A stretch of DNA of 64,000 bases from assembly GCF_024199795.1 (NCBI RefSeq), contig NZ_JANADK010000001.1:2294001-2358000 (forward strand). Direction: 5' to 3'. Position 1 is the stretch's first letter. Each line of letters opens with the position of its first letter. Source of the stretch: Bradyrhizobium sp. CCGB01 (GTDB lineage: Bacteria > Pseudomonadota > Alphaproteobacteria > Rhizobiales > Xanthobacteraceae). The notes under the pieces were generated by a model. The model saw only the letters and a program-made list of their open reading frames with translations, had not been told where the DNA came from and searched no databases. A program made the position numbers and the translations under genes. Of the stretch, positions 28,411 through 37,019 are shown one piece after another.

Positions 28411-30315
28411 ATGAACCTCGCCTCACAGAGAGCCGGATGGAGCCGCCTGCCGTTGCGGGCGGCCGCGTTCGTCGTGCTCACTTGCGCGACCATCCTCGGC
28501 GTCAGCGGCTGGCGAGAATGGGCCGCGCGAGATGCTGTGCTCAAGGGCGCCGAAACCGAGATGGCGAATGTTGCGCGCTCGCTGACGCAGCATGCGGAGG
28601 ACAGCCTCGATCTGCTGGATTCCGGCGTCGTCGGCGTCGTCAGCCGGCTGGAGATGGACGGCACCGAGCCGGCCACGATCGCCAAGCTGCGCAACCTCCT
28701 GGAGGCGCGCAAGAAGGCGATGGAGCGCGTGCACGGCCTCGCCATCATCGACGACAAGGGCAACTGGCTGACTTCGCCCGGCACGATCGGCTCGACGCTC
28801 AGCGACGATGCATTTTTCCGCCATCACCAGCTCTCCCCGAAACGCGAGCCCTATGTCGGCCACCCCGTGAAGAGCCAGCTCGATGGCGAATGGGTCGTCA
28901 CGCTGTCGCGTCGCTTCAACAAGCTGGACGGCAGTTTCGGTGGCGTGGTGCTCGCGACCATCAGCTCGAAATATCTCTCGCATTTCTACGAGCAGTTCGA
29001 GATCGGCCGTAACAGTTCGGTGGCGCTGATGTATGGCGACGGCTTGATCATCGCGCGCAACCCGAGCAACGATAAATTCGTCGGCCGCAGCGTCGCCGAC
29101 ACCCCGCTGTTCCGTGACGCGAGCCTGCAACGGCCGAGCGGCGCCTACCATTTCAAGTCACCGTTGGACGGGGCCGCGCGCGTCAGCTTCTTCAAGCGCT
29201 CTGGCCGCTATCCGCTCGTCCTGCTTGCCACCGTCGACAAGGACGAACTGCTTGCCCCCTGGCGCGCAGCCGCGATTTCCCGCATGCTCTACGTGCTCGC
29301 GCTGGTCATGCTGATCGCGGTGATCGGCGCGGTGCTGGTGCGGCAGTTGCAGCGCGGCCAGCGCATGGCCGCGGCCCTGGTCGAGAAGGAAGCTCATTTC
29401 CGCCTGCTCGCGGAAGGCTCCAGCGACATGGTCACCCGCATCGGGCTCGACGAGCGGCTGCGCTACGTCTCTCCCTCGTCGGCCCGTGTCGTCGGCTGGC
29501 GCGCCAATCAGCTGATCGGTACGCCCGCACTTGCGGGCATTCATGAGGAGGACCGGCCGCACGTCCAGGCCATCGTCGATGCCATGAAGCGCGGCGACGC
29601 GGAGGAGGCGCGCGTCACCTATCGTAACACGCACCGGACGAACACCGAAGTCTGGCTCGAATCGACCATGCGGGTCACGCGCAAGGAAAGCGGCGTCGTC
29701 GACGGGGTGGTCGCGATCTCGCGCGACATCACTGAGCAGAAGAAGCTGGAGACCAGGCTCGAGACGCTCGCGATCGAGGACAGCCTCACCGGGCTCGCCA
29801 ACCGCCGCCGCTTCGACGAACGGTTGAAGGAGGAATGGGCGCGCGCCTATCGCGACCGTTCCAGCCTCGCCTTGCTGATGATCGACGTCGACCACTTCAA
29901 GGCCTACAACGACGAATACGGTCACCCCGCGGGCGATGCCTGTCTGCGCGTGGTGGCGCAGGTCATCGCGGCCGAGATGCAGCGCGCCGGAGATCTGGCT
30001 GCGCGCTATGGCGGCGAGGAATTCGCCATGCTGCTGCCGAACACCGATGCCACGGGCTGCGCGCGGATCGGCGAGCGGATCCGCCGTGCCATCCGCGAGG
30101 CGGGCCTCGTCCACGGTACCAATCACGCGTCGGGCTGCGTCACTGCTTCGCTCGGCGGCGCGGCCTGCCGGCCGGCGCTGGAACGCACCGCCGGTGTGGG
30201 CTCGCTCATCGAGGCCGCCGATCAGGCGCTCTATGCGGCGAAGGAAGGTGGGCGCAACCGCCTGATGATGTCGGTCGAGGTGGCGCGCCTGCTGCCCAAG
30301 GCGTCAGGGCTGTAG
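28411..30315 (+). CDS. Membrane sensor diguanylate cyclase (Cache-PAS-GGDEF)
   Basis: 634 residues: an N-terminal membrane helix (LPLRAAAFVVLTCATILGV), a large periplasmic dCache-like sensor domain (about 45-285), a second helix (MLYVLALVMLIAVIGAVLV), a PAS domain (HFRLLAEGSSDMVTRIG onward) with a PAC tail (ISRDITEQKKLE), and a GGDEF domain with active site YGGEEFAMLLP. The I-site RAGD sits five residues before GGEEF, so c-di-GMP feedback inhibition is expected. It makes c-di-GMP in response to an unknown periplasmic signal. The frame opens at a GTG at 28378, but the ATG at 28411 is nearer to the helix. Confidence 0.93.
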   Translation: MNLASQRAGWSRLPLRAAAFVVLTCATILGVSGWREWAARDAVLKGAETEMANVARSLTQHAEDSLDLLDSGVVGVVSRLEMDGTEPATIAKLRNLLEARKKAMERVHGLAIIDDKGNWLTSPGTIGSTLSDDAFFRHHQLSPKREPYVGHPVKSQLDGEWVVTLSRRFNKLDGSFGGVVLATISSKYLSHFYEQFEIGRNSSVALMYGDGLIIARNPSNDKFVGRSVADTPLFRDASLQRPSGAYHFKSPLDGAARVSFFKRSGRYPLVLLATVDKDELLAPWRAAAISRMLYVLALVMLIAVIGAVLVRQLQRGQRMAAALVEKEAHFRLLAEGSSDMVTRIGLDERLRYVSPSSARVVGWRANQLIGTPALAGIHEEDRPHVQAIVDAMKRGDAEEARVTYRNTHRTNTEVWLESTMRVTRKESGVVDGVVAISRDITEQKKLETRLETLAIEDSLTGLANRRRFDERLKEEWARAYRDRSSLALLMIDVDHFKAYNDEYGHPAGDACLRVVAQVIAAEMQRAGDLAARYGGEEFAMLLPNTDATGCARIGERIRRAIREAGLVHGTNHASGCVTASLGGAACRPALERTAGVGSLIEAADQALYAAKEGGRNRLMMSVEVARLLPKASGL

Positions 30316-30325
30316 CGCATCATCC

Positions 30326-30544
30326 TCAATAATGCGGCGGGGGCTCGTTGGCTGGACCCGGCGCATTCGTCTCGGCTTCCTGAAGTCGCTCGCCAAGCTC
30401 CGCGATCTTCCGCGTCAGCACGTCGATCTGTTTCCACTGCGCGGTAATCGTCTGGTTCAGCGTCTCGATCGTATCGTCCTGATAGGCGATGCGCATCTCC
30501 AGCGTGTCGATGCGCTCGCCCAGCATCTTGATGTCATTCGTCAC
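30326..30544 (-). CDS. slyX: SlyX-family coiled-coil protein
   Basis: 72 residues, mostly one amphipathic helix (MLGERIDTLEMRIAYQDDTI and TLNQTITAQWKQIDVLTRKI) and a Pro-rich tail, the size and pattern of SlyX. Function is unknown even in E. coli. GTG at 30544 with AAGGGG about seven bases upstream is the likely start, giving an 11-base overlap with the end of trhO, so the two are probably co-translated. An internal ATG at 30526 is possible. Confidence 0.82.
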   Translation of the reverse strand: MTNDIKMLGERIDTLEMRIAYQDDTIETLNQTITAQWKQIDVLTRKIAELGERLQEAETNAPGPANEPPPHY

Positions 30545-31286
30545 GGTCGTGCCCCTTGTCTCGTTCGCGCAATCCGTGACCGAGCGCCACGCGCTCGTCG
30601 AACACGAAGCATTCGCCGCGCCAGCGGCTCTGCGCCTGCGGCACCTCCTCCAGATATTTGAGGATACCGCCCTTGAGGTGATAGACCTCGGCGAAGCCGC
30701 GCGCGAGCAAATGTGCGCTCGCCTTCTCGCAGCGGATGCCGCCGGTGCAGAACATTGCGATCCTGCGATGCTTTGCCGGATCGAGCTGTTTTGCGGCAAA
30801 ATCCTTGAACTGGCCAAAGCTCTTGATATCGGGGTCGACCGCGCCCTCGAACGTGCCCATCGCCACCTCGAACGCGTTGCGGGTGTCGAGCACCAGCATG
30901 TCGGGCGCCGCGATCAGCGCGTTCCACTCGGCGGCGTCGACATAGGTGCCGACCTGGCGGGTCGGATCGGCGGCCTCGTCGCCGAGCGTGACGATCTCCT
31001 TCTTCAGCCGCACCTTGAGCCGGCCGAACGGCATTGCCTCCGCAGTCGAGAACTTCAATTCGAGATTGGTCAGCCGGCCGGCGAACAGGCTGCCGTGCGC
31101 GAGCTCGTGGACGAAGGCGTCGATCGCCTCGGGCGCACCCGCAATCGTGCCGTTGATGCCTTCCCGGGCGAGCAGCACGCTGCCCTTGAGCGCAAGGCTT
31201 GCGCAGAACGCGCGCAACGGCTCGCGCAGCTCGCGGTAATCGGGCAGGGCGGCGAATTGGTAGAAGGCGGCGACCTTGTGGATCAT
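30534..31286 (-). CDS. trhO: tRNA uridine(34) hydroxylase TrhO, rhodanese-domain protein
   Basis: 250 residues: an N-terminal ferredoxin-like domain (LAREGINGTIAGAP) and a rhodanese domain with the active loop CTGGIRCEKAS (Cys180, second Cys186). This is the YceA/TrhO layout; the enzyme hydroxylates wobble uridine 34 using oxygen, as the first step to 5-methoxy- or carboxymethoxy-uridine. It diverges from the gamma-glutamyltransferase gene with 220 bases between, a shared promoter region. slyX is just downstream and overlaps. Confidence 0.92.
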   Translation of the reverse strand: MIHKVAAFYQFAALPDYRELREPLRAFCASLALKGSVLLAREGINGTIAGAPEAIDAFVHELAHGSLFAGRLTNLELKFSTAEAMPFGRLKVRLKKEIVTLGDEAADPTRQVGTYVDAAEWNALIAAPDMLVLDTRNAFEVAMGTFEGAVDPDIKSFGQFKDFAAKQLDPAKHRRIAMFCTGGIRCEKASAHLLARGFAEVYHLKGGILKYLEEVPQAQSRWRGECFVFDERVALGHGLRERDKGHDRDE

Positions 31287-31506
31287 GGCGGCTCGTTTAG
31301 CAGGCAGCCGCCGCCCGGAAAACCCGCATGGCCCCGGACGGCAAAAGGTCTATACGCCCAGCGGATGGCAGCCATTTCGCTGGTATGCCAGCATTGCCCC
31401 GGCGGGCCGGAATGTGTCATGTAGGCCCGGTTTTTCCGGGATGGTGCGCCGCGCGCCCCACGGCCCAAGAGAGCCTAACGACAGCCCAACGAGAGCAAGA
31501 ATTGAC

Positions 31507-33093
31507 ATGAGAAGCTTCCATTTCCCCGGCAGGTCGACCGTCCACGCCACCAACGCGATGGTGGCGACCTCGCATCCGCAGGCGTCGCTCGCCGCGATCG
31601 AGGTGCTGCGCGAGGGCGGCACGGCGGTGGACGCGGCGGTGGCGGGTTCGGCCTTGCTCGGCGTGATCGAGCCGCAATCGACCGGCATCGGCGGCGACTG
31701 CTTTGCACTGATCCAGCCGCGTGGCGAGGGCAAGATCATCGCCTATAACGGCTCCGGCCGGGCGCCGAAGGCGGCTAACGCCGACTGGTATCTCGAACGC
31801 AAGATCAACTCCGTGCCGCTGACCTCGGCGCATGCGGTCTCGATTCCCGGCGTGATCGACGCCTTCGCGACCGTGCTGCGCGATCACGGCAAGTTCGGCT
31901 TCGACCGGCTGCTGCAGCCCGCGATCAAGGCGGCCGAAGAGGGTTATGTCGTCGCGCCGCGCATCGCCTTCGACTGGAAGAACCAGTTCGAGAAACTGAA
32001 GGGTGGCACCAACACGGTGCGTTATCTGCTGCCAGGCGGCAAGCCGCCGGTGGCCGGCGACGTCATCCGCCAGGCCGAGCTCGGCAAGACGCTGCGCGCG
32101 ATCGCCAAGGACGGCCGCGACGCCTTCTACAAGGGCGCGATCGCGGAAGACATGGTCGAGACGCTCAGGGGCATCGGCGGCCTGCACACGCTCGACGATT
32201 TCGCCGCGCACACCACCGAGACGACGACGCCGATCGGCACCGCGTACAAGGGCTATGACGTCTGGCAGTGCCCGCCGAACGGCCCCGGCGTCACCGCGCT
32301 GCTGATGCTCAACATCCTGTCGCGCTTCGATCTGACCAAGTTTGCTCCGCTCAGCGTCGAGCGCTTCCATCTCGAAGCCGAGGCCGCGCGCATCGCCTAC
32401 ATGAACCGCGAGATGCACGTCGCCGATCCCGATCACATGAAGATCGACGTTGCCGAGATGCTCGCGAAGGGCTTTGCCGACGAGTACATCAGCAAGATCC
32501 GCATGGACGGCATGCTCGACCTCCCGAACGTCGCGCCGCCGATGAATCCCTCGACCATCTACATCACGGTCGTAGACAAGGACCGCAACGTCTGCTCGTT
32601 CATCAATTCGATCGCGCATTCCTTCGGCTCGGCGATCGTCTCGAACAACACCGGCGTGCTGTTCCAGAACCGTGCCGGCGGCTTCCGCATCCAGCCCGGC
32701 CACCCCAACTGCATCGCCGGCGGCAAGCGCCCGCTGCACACGATCATGCCGAGCCTGCTCACCAAGGGCGGCCGCTCCGTGATGCCGTTCGCGGTGATGG
32801 GCGGCCAGTATCAGCCGGTCGGCCAGACCCACGTCGTCACCAACATCCTCGACTATGGCTGCGACGTGCAGGAGGCGATCGACATGCCGCGCGGCCTGCA
32901 TTACGAGGGCCAGTACCAGCTCGAGGACAGCGTGCCGGCCGACATCGTCGAAGGGCTGAAGAAGCTCGGCCACAAGACCACCAGCGTGGTCGGCCCGCTC
33001 GGCGGTGCCCAGGCGATCTGGATCGACTGGGACAAGGGCACGCTCACCGGCGGTTCCGATCCGCGCAAGGACGGCTGCGCGCTCGGTTATTGA
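31507..33093 (+). CDS. Gamma-glutamyltransferase family protein
   Basis: 528 residues of the Ntn-hydrolase GGT family. The protein should cleave itself before the nucleophile Thr in NPSTIYITVVD (about Thr350), giving a heavy and a light chain. Other family marks are GGTAVDAAVAGSALLGV and STGIGGDCFAL at the N-terminus. I see no signal peptide, unlike secreted GGTs, so this is probably the cytoplasmic or YwrD-like branch acting on glutathione or other gamma-glutamyl compounds. The frame is open to 31276 but that stretch is unlike the family; the ATG at 31507 is preferred. Confidence 0.9.
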   Translation: MRSFHFPGRSTVHATNAMVATSHPQASLAAIEVLREGGTAVDAAVAGSALLGVIEPQSTGIGGDCFALIQPRGEGKIIAYNGSGRAPKAANADWYLERKINSVPLTSAHAVSIPGVIDAFATVLRDHGKFGFDRLLQPAIKAAEEGYVVAPRIAFDWKNQFEKLKGGTNTVRYLLPGGKPPVAGDVIRQAELGKTLRAIAKDGRDAFYKGAIAEDMVETLRGIGGLHTLDDFAAHTTETTTPIGTAYKGYDVWQCPPNGPGVTALLMLNILSRFDLTKFAPLSVERFHLEAEAARIAYMNREMHVADPDHMKIDVAEMLAKGFADEYISKIRMDGMLDLPNVAPPMNPSTIYITVVDKDRNVCSFINSIAHSFGSAIVSNNTGVLFQNRAGGFRIQPGHPNCIAGGKRPLHTIMPSLLTKGGRSVMPFAVMGGQYQPVGQTHVVTNILDYGCDVQEAIDMPRGLHYEGQYQLEDSVPADIVEGLKKLGHKTTSVVGPLGGAQAIWIDWDKGTLTGGSDPRKDGCALGY

Positions 33094-33164
33094 TCGAGGC
33101 CCCGGGGCTGGAAACCGTACCCGCGTTGCGCTAGACACCTCCCGCCTCAAACGGAAGGTGTTCT

Positions 33165-33629
33165 ATGCAGCGTTTCCAGCGCGCGCTCCTCGCCATCATG
33201 TCGGCACTCGCGATCACCGTGATCGGCAGCGTCTCGACATTCGTTTCCACCACGGCCTCGGCCCAGACCGCAGGAAAGACCATGACCACAGCTTCAGGAT
33301 TGCAGACCATCGACAGCGTCGTCGGCACAGGCGCTTCGCCGAAGCCCGGCCAGATCTGCGTGATGCACTATACCGGCTGGCTCTACGAGAACGGCCAGAA
33401 GGGCAAGAAATTCGACTCGTCCGTCGATCGCAATGAACCGTTCGAATTCCCGATCGGCAAGGGCCGCGTCATCGCCGGCTGGGACGAGGGCGTTTCCACC
33501 ATGAAGGTCGGCGGCAAGCGCACGCTGATCATCCCGCCGCAGCTCGGCTACGGTGCCCGCGGCGCCGGCGGCGTGATCCCGCCGAACGCGACGCTGATGT
33601 TCGACGTCGAATTGCTCGCAGTGAAGTGA
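33165..33629 (+). CDS. Exported FKBP-type peptidyl-prolyl cis-trans isomerase
   Basis: 154 residues: signal peptide ([19 protein letters not shown], cleavage near TASAQT) and one FKBP domain with [46 protein letters not shown] and [11 protein letters not shown]. It should speed proline isomerisation during folding of periplasmic proteins. It starts 71 bases after the gamma-glutamyltransferase gene and may be cotranscribed. Confidence 0.92.
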   Translation: MQRFQRALLAIMSALAITVIGSVSTFVSTTASAQTAGKTMTTASGLQTIDSVVGTGASPKPGQICVMHYTGWLYENGQKGKKFDSSVDRNEPFEFPIGKGRVIAGWDEGVSTMKVGGKRTLIIPPQLGYGARGAGGVIPPNATLMFDVELLAVK

Positions 33630-33639
33630 CGGCGTAGCC

Positions 33640-33735
33640 GTCATTCCGGGATGGTCCGAAGGACCAGACCTCAGGTGCGCAATCGCGCACCGGGGAATCC
33701 CGAGATCCCGGGTTCGCTTCGCGCCCGGGGATGAC
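33640..33735. repeat. Dispersed palindromic repeat, family B, copy 1
   Basis: GTCATTCCGGG, then a GGTCCGAAGGACC hairpin, then the inner stem GGTGCGCAATCGCGCACC, and a closing CCCGGGGATGAC that pairs with the start. The same three-stem layout with a near-identical inner stem occurs at 49231-49331. It sits just after the FKBP gene. Confidence 0.85.
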
Positions 33736-33753
33736 GATGAGAATGGACAAACA

Positions 33754-33785
33754 AAAAGACCGGCCTTACGGCCGGTCTTTTCGCA
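33754..33785. terminator. Strong bidirectional intrinsic terminator
   Basis: A perfect 12-base stem AAAAGACCGGCC / GGCCGGTCTTTT (33754-33765 and 33770-33781) with loop TTAC. The A-run on one side and T-run on the other make it work in both directions, for the FKBP gene (+) and the convergent CsbD gene (-). Confidence 0.9.
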
Positions 33786-33801
33786 TTCAGGCTTGTGCGC
33801 G

Positions 33802-34020
33802 TTATTCCGCCGCGCGACGTGCCGCCGCGGCCGCGCGATCAATCGCTTCCTTGGCCGCGTCCTTGGCGTCGCCCATGGCCTTCTGGCCTTTGCCCTTCAC
33901 TTCCTGGACCGCGCCTTCGCCCTGAAGACGCTCGGAACCGGTGGCTTCACCGATGCCCTGCTTGGCCTTGCCGATGGCTTCGTTGGCGGTGCCCTTGACC
34001 TTGTCGCTCGTGCTACCCAT
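33802..34020 (-). CDS. CsbD-family stress protein
   Basis: 72 residues, rich in Ala, Lys, Glu and Gly. [20 protein letters not shown] and [16 protein letters not shown] are the CsbD repeats. These small proteins rise in general stress in many bacteria; the molecular role is not known. AAGGAG lies about seven bases before the ATG at 34020. It ends in a strong terminator. Confidence 0.9.
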   Translation of the reverse strand: MGSTSDKVKGTANEAIGKAKQGIGEATGSERLQGEGAVQEVKGKGQKAMGDAKDAAKEAIDRAAAAARRAAE

Positions 34021-34148
34021 GGAAACTCTCCTTGCAGTTTGCTCGCGAAGACAACCTCTGGCGGCTACGAGAGTTCCGATTTTGGTATGGCTTGATGTCG
34101 CGGCTTTGGTTAGTTTCGCCCGCACGGAACCAACAGAAAGCAAGTATC

Positions 34149-34664
34149 ATGACCGGCCATGACCACACGCATTCCCACCATGACCACGATCATCACGACG
34201 ATCGCTGGAAGCATGACGGCGTGCGCGTCATTCCCGGCAATCAGCTCGATACCAACGTGCCGTCGACAGCCGGCATGGACCGCGCGGCCGCGATCAATTT
34301 CGCGCGCGTCGGCGCGCAGAAATTGTGGGCGGGCACGGTCAGCATCAGGCCCGACGCCAAGACCGGCGCACATCACCATGGTCATCTCGAAAGCGTCATC
34401 TACGTGGTGAAGGGCAAGGCGCGGATGCGCTGGGGCGAGAGCCTGCAATTCACGGCGGAGGCCGGCCCCGGCGATTTCATCTTCGTGCCGCCCTACGTGC
34501 CGCACCAGGAGATCAACGCCAGCCCCGACGAGGTGCTGGAATGTGTGCTGGTGCGCAGCGACGGCGAGGCGGTCGCGATCAATCTCGACATCGAGCCGGT
34601 CGAGAAGCCCGAGACCGTGCTGTGGGTCGACCCGATCCATCGGGACCCCAACGAGAAGAAGTAA
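34149..34664 (+). CDS. Cupin-domain protein with His-rich N-terminus
   Basis: 171 residues. The first 23 residues contain eight His and seven Asp (MTGHDHTHSHHDHDHH and following), a probable metal-binding tail. The cupin core has the metal site HHHGHLESVIYVVKGKARMR and the second motif GDFIFVPPYVPHQE. Cupins include isomerases, dioxygenases and transcription-factor-linked sensors, so the activity is open. The His-rich leader suggests nickel, zinc or copper handling. ATG at 34149 is chosen because the upstream frame has no family match. Confidence 0.82.
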   Translation: MTGHDHTHSHHDHDHHDDRWKHDGVRVIPGNQLDTNVPSTAGMDRAAAINFARVGAQKLWAGTVSIRPDAKTGAHHHGHLESVIYVVKGKARMRWGESLQFTAEAGPGDFIFVPPYVPHQEINASPDEVLECVLVRSDGEAVAINLDIEPVEKPETVLWVDPIHRDPNEKK

Positions 34665-34792
34665 GGCCGAAGCCGCGCGGGGTCGGCGCGACAGAACCCC
34701 GCAACTCTGGGTGCAAAAAAATATTCGGAAGCCGTGTCGGATGGCCGTCAGGCCGTCCGTCCTTGGGCAGAACCCCGCCCAAGGAGCTTCCG

Positions 34793-35221
34793 ATGCCCAG
34801 GATGATCTTCCTCAATCTGCCGGTGACCGACCTCAAGCGCGCGACCGCCTTTTACGAAGCGGTCGGTGCGACCCGGAACCCGCAATTCAGCGATGATACG
34901 GCGAGCTGCATGGTCTTTTCCGAGACCATCTACGCGATGCTGACGACCCACGACAAATTCCGCCAGTTCACGCCGAAGCCGATCGCCGATGCAAAGACCA
35001 CGAACCAGGCGCTGTTCTGTCTGTCCGCCGACAGCCGGAACGAGGTCGACGAGATCGTCGGCAAGGCCGAGGCTGCAGGCGGGGTGGCCGATCCCAGCCC
35101 GAAGGACGAATACAGCTTCATGTACGGCCGCAGCTTCGAGGATCCGGACGGTCATATGTGGGGTGTGAACTGGCTGGACATGGCAGCCTTCGCCGCGCAG
35201 TCCGAAATGGCGAGCGCCTGA
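34793..35221 (+). CDS. VOC-family (glyoxalase/bleomycin-resistance-like) protein
   Basis: 142 residues with the paired beta-alpha-beta-beta-beta modules of the vicinal oxygen chelate fold: MIFLNLPVTDLKRATAFYEAVG and a C-terminal SFEDPDGHMWGVNWLDM. AAGGAG six bases before the ATG at 34793 fixes the start. The reaction is unknown. A second VOC gene follows 35 bases later, so the two likely form an operon. Confidence 0.88.
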   Translation: MPRMIFLNLPVTDLKRATAFYEAVGATRNPQFSDDTASCMVFSETIYAMLTTHDKFRQFTPKPIADAKTTNQALFCLSADSRNEVDEIVGKAEAAGGVADPSPKDEYSFMYGRSFEDPDGHMWGVNWLDMAAFAAQSEMASA

Positions 35222-35256
35222 TCGCAGTCCACGACCACCGAAGAGGAGCACTCTCC

Positions 35257-35745
35257 ATGTCCAAGCTCGTACCCTGCATGTGGTTCAACGGCGATGCCGA
35301 GGAAGCCGCAAAATTCTACGTCTCGCTCGTTCCGAATTCGGAAGTAACGCACGTCCAGCGCAACGTGTCGGACAACCCCTCCGGCAGGCAAGGCTCCGTG
35401 CTCGTCGTCGAGTTCACTGTGGCGGGACAGCCTCTCGTCGCGCTCAACGGCGGGATGAAGGTGGAATACACCCACGCAATCTCGCTGATGATCCATTGCG
35501 ACGATCAGGCTCAGGTTGACAGCGTGTGGGATGCTTTCCTGGCTCATGGCGGCAAGGAGCAGCAGTGCGGCTGGATCAGCGATCGCTGGGGCGTGTCCTG
35601 GCAGGTCGTGCCGAAGGTGATGTTCGACTTCCTGTCGAGTCCCGACAAGGCGGCTGCCGCACGCGCGATGCAGGCCATGATGAAGATGGTGAAGCTGGAC
35701 GTGGATGTGCTGCGCCGCGCGTTCGAGGGCAAGTCGGCGGCGTGA
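35257..35745 (+). CDS. VOC-family protein, PhnB / 3-demethylubiquinone-methyltransferase-like fold
   Basis: 162 residues. MSKLVPCMWFNGDAEEAAKF with FYVSLVPNS and a C-terminal GWISDRWGVSWQVVP are typical of the PhnB-like branch of the VOC superfamily, often mis-named as a methyltransferase. AGAGGAG eight bases before the ATG at 35257 is a good ribosome site. The metal and substrate are not predictable. Confidence 0.88.
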   Translation: MSKLVPCMWFNGDAEEAAKFYVSLVPNSEVTHVQRNVSDNPSGRQGSVLVVEFTVAGQPLVALNGGMKVEYTHAISLMIHCDDQAQVDSVWDAFLAHGGKEQQCGWISDRWGVSWQVVPKVMFDFLSSPDKAAAARAMQAMMKMVKLDVDVLRRAFEGKSAA

Positions 35746-35761
35746 GGCTAAGACAGGTGCA

Positions 35762-35851
35762 GTAGGGTGGGCAAAGGCGCTCTTGCGCCGTGCCCACCAT
35801 CTGTCTCCGGTTGAGAAAAGCGGTGGGCACGCTCCGCTTTGCCCACCCTAC
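35762..35851. repeat. GTAGGGTGG palindromic repeat, family C, copy 1
   Basis: GTAGGGTGGGCAAAG at the left pairs with CTTTGCCCACCCTAC at the right; inner GGCGCTCTTGCGCC and GTGGGCAC words form further stems. Copies of the same family lie at 41996-42083 and 43930-44003. Located between the VOC genes and the convergent beta-barrel gene, it may help end transcription. Confidence 0.85.
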
Positions 35852-35868
35852 GAGACCGTGCCCGCCGG

Positions 35869-37017
35869 CTAATAATTAATTCTTAGCCCCACGCCGCCGT
35901 GGATGGTGTTCCCCACCGGCTGCGGGCCCAGCGTGCCGTTGGCGAACAGGTCGACGACCCAGCCCTTTTGCACGCGGAAGCCGAGGCGGCCGCCATATTC
36001 GAACCAGCCCTGGTTGCCCATCGTCGGCACCACCAAGCCGTCGCCGGTCACGGTGGCGACGATGCCGCTGTGGCTCGCGAACGATTGCACCCAGCCGCCG
36101 TTGATATTGGTCTCGATGTTGCTGCCGAACAGATGGGTCCACTGGCCGCCGATCTTGACCAGGCTGGTGCGGTCGGTGCCGGTCGCAATCGTGGCGTCGA
36201 ACGGATTGAACGCGACCGCGCTGTCGGAGTAGCCGGACACGCGCTGCCAGAGCTGCCAGACTTCGATCGAGGCCGCGACTTCGTCGCGCGGGGACACGCG
36301 GCTGATCCAGCCGGCGCGGCTGTATACGGCGTAGTTCGAAGCGTTGGTCGAGCCCGTGACGCTCACCGTCCCGAGGCTGGTGTTGTAGCTGCGGGTGTAG
36401 CGCGCCTTCTCCCACGGCGTCAGGATGGTGCCGACGTCGAAGAACGGGCGCGACGAGCCCCAGTCGGTGAAGTCATAGCGCAGAGCGAAGGCGCCGATCG
36501 GCGCGCTGGTGATGTTGTAGCCGCCCTCGTTGTATTGCGTGTAGGCGATGCCGGCGAGCAGCGACAGGTTGTTGGTCAGCTCCTTGCGGCCGTGAATGCC
36601 GGCCGAGAACGAGCCGGCCGAGCCGAACGCGCTGATGCAGTCGCTGCAATTGACCTGCTCGTTGACGCCGAGCAGCACCGTGCCGAGCACCCGGTTGGTG
36701 ATCATCTGGTTGAAGCGCTGGTTGGCGAGGCCGCCGATCGAATTGCCGCTGGAATCTGCGCCGGTCGGGCCCGACGGTGGAGGCGGCGGATACGGGCTAG
36801 GCGACGGATAGGGGCTCGGCGAAGGCGAGGGCGTCGGTGTGGGGGTCGGCGTCGGGGACGGTGAATAGGTCGGGGTGGGGCTCGGACCACCGCACTCGGA
36901 CTCGCACCCCGCCCCCTGGGCTGCCGCCGGACGGGCATCGAACGCGCCAAGCGCAAACGCCGCGGTTGCGGTCAGTACAGCGGCGAGGACGAAACGTCTG
37001 ACGTCGAGTTTCGCCAT
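35869..37017 (-). CDS. Outer-membrane beta-barrel protein with Pro-rich linker
   Basis: 382 residues: signal peptide (LAAVLTATAAFALGAFDARP, cleavage near AAAQ), a linker of Pro-Ser/Thr repeats (about residues 45-85), then a region with two close cysteines (NCSDC) and an autotransporter-like barrel of about 280 residues ending in GLRINY, with a terminal aromatic. The stop-start junction with the upstream FecR-domain gene is only two bases (TGA-CG-ATG), so they are one operon and probably work together at the envelope. No passenger is visible. The function is unknown. Confidence 0.82.
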   Translation of the reverse strand: MAKLDVRRFVLAAVLTATAAFALGAFDARPAAAQGAGCESECGGPSPTPTYSPSPTPTPTPTPSPSPSPYPSPSPYPPPPPSGPTGADSSGNSIGGLANQRFNQMITNRVLGTVLLGVNEQVNCSDCISAFGSAGSFSAGIHGRKELTNNLSLLAGIAYTQYNEGGYNITSAPIGAFALRYDFTDWGSSRPFFDVGTILTPWEKARYTRSYNTSLGTVSVTGSTNASNYAVYSRAGWISRVSPRDEVAASIEVWQLWQRVSGYSDSAVAFNPFDATIATGTDRTSLVKIGGQWTHLFGSNIETNINGGWVQSFASHSGIVATVTGDGLVVPTMGNQGWFEYGGRLGFRVQKGWVVDLFANGTLGPQPVGNTIHGGVGLRINY

Positions 37018-37019
37018 CG

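Noticed and set aside
31283..31506. N-terminal extension of the gamma-glutamyltransferase frame
   Set aside because: The 77 extra codons lie in the divergent promoter region and are unlike the family; the ATG at 31507 gives a standard N-terminus.
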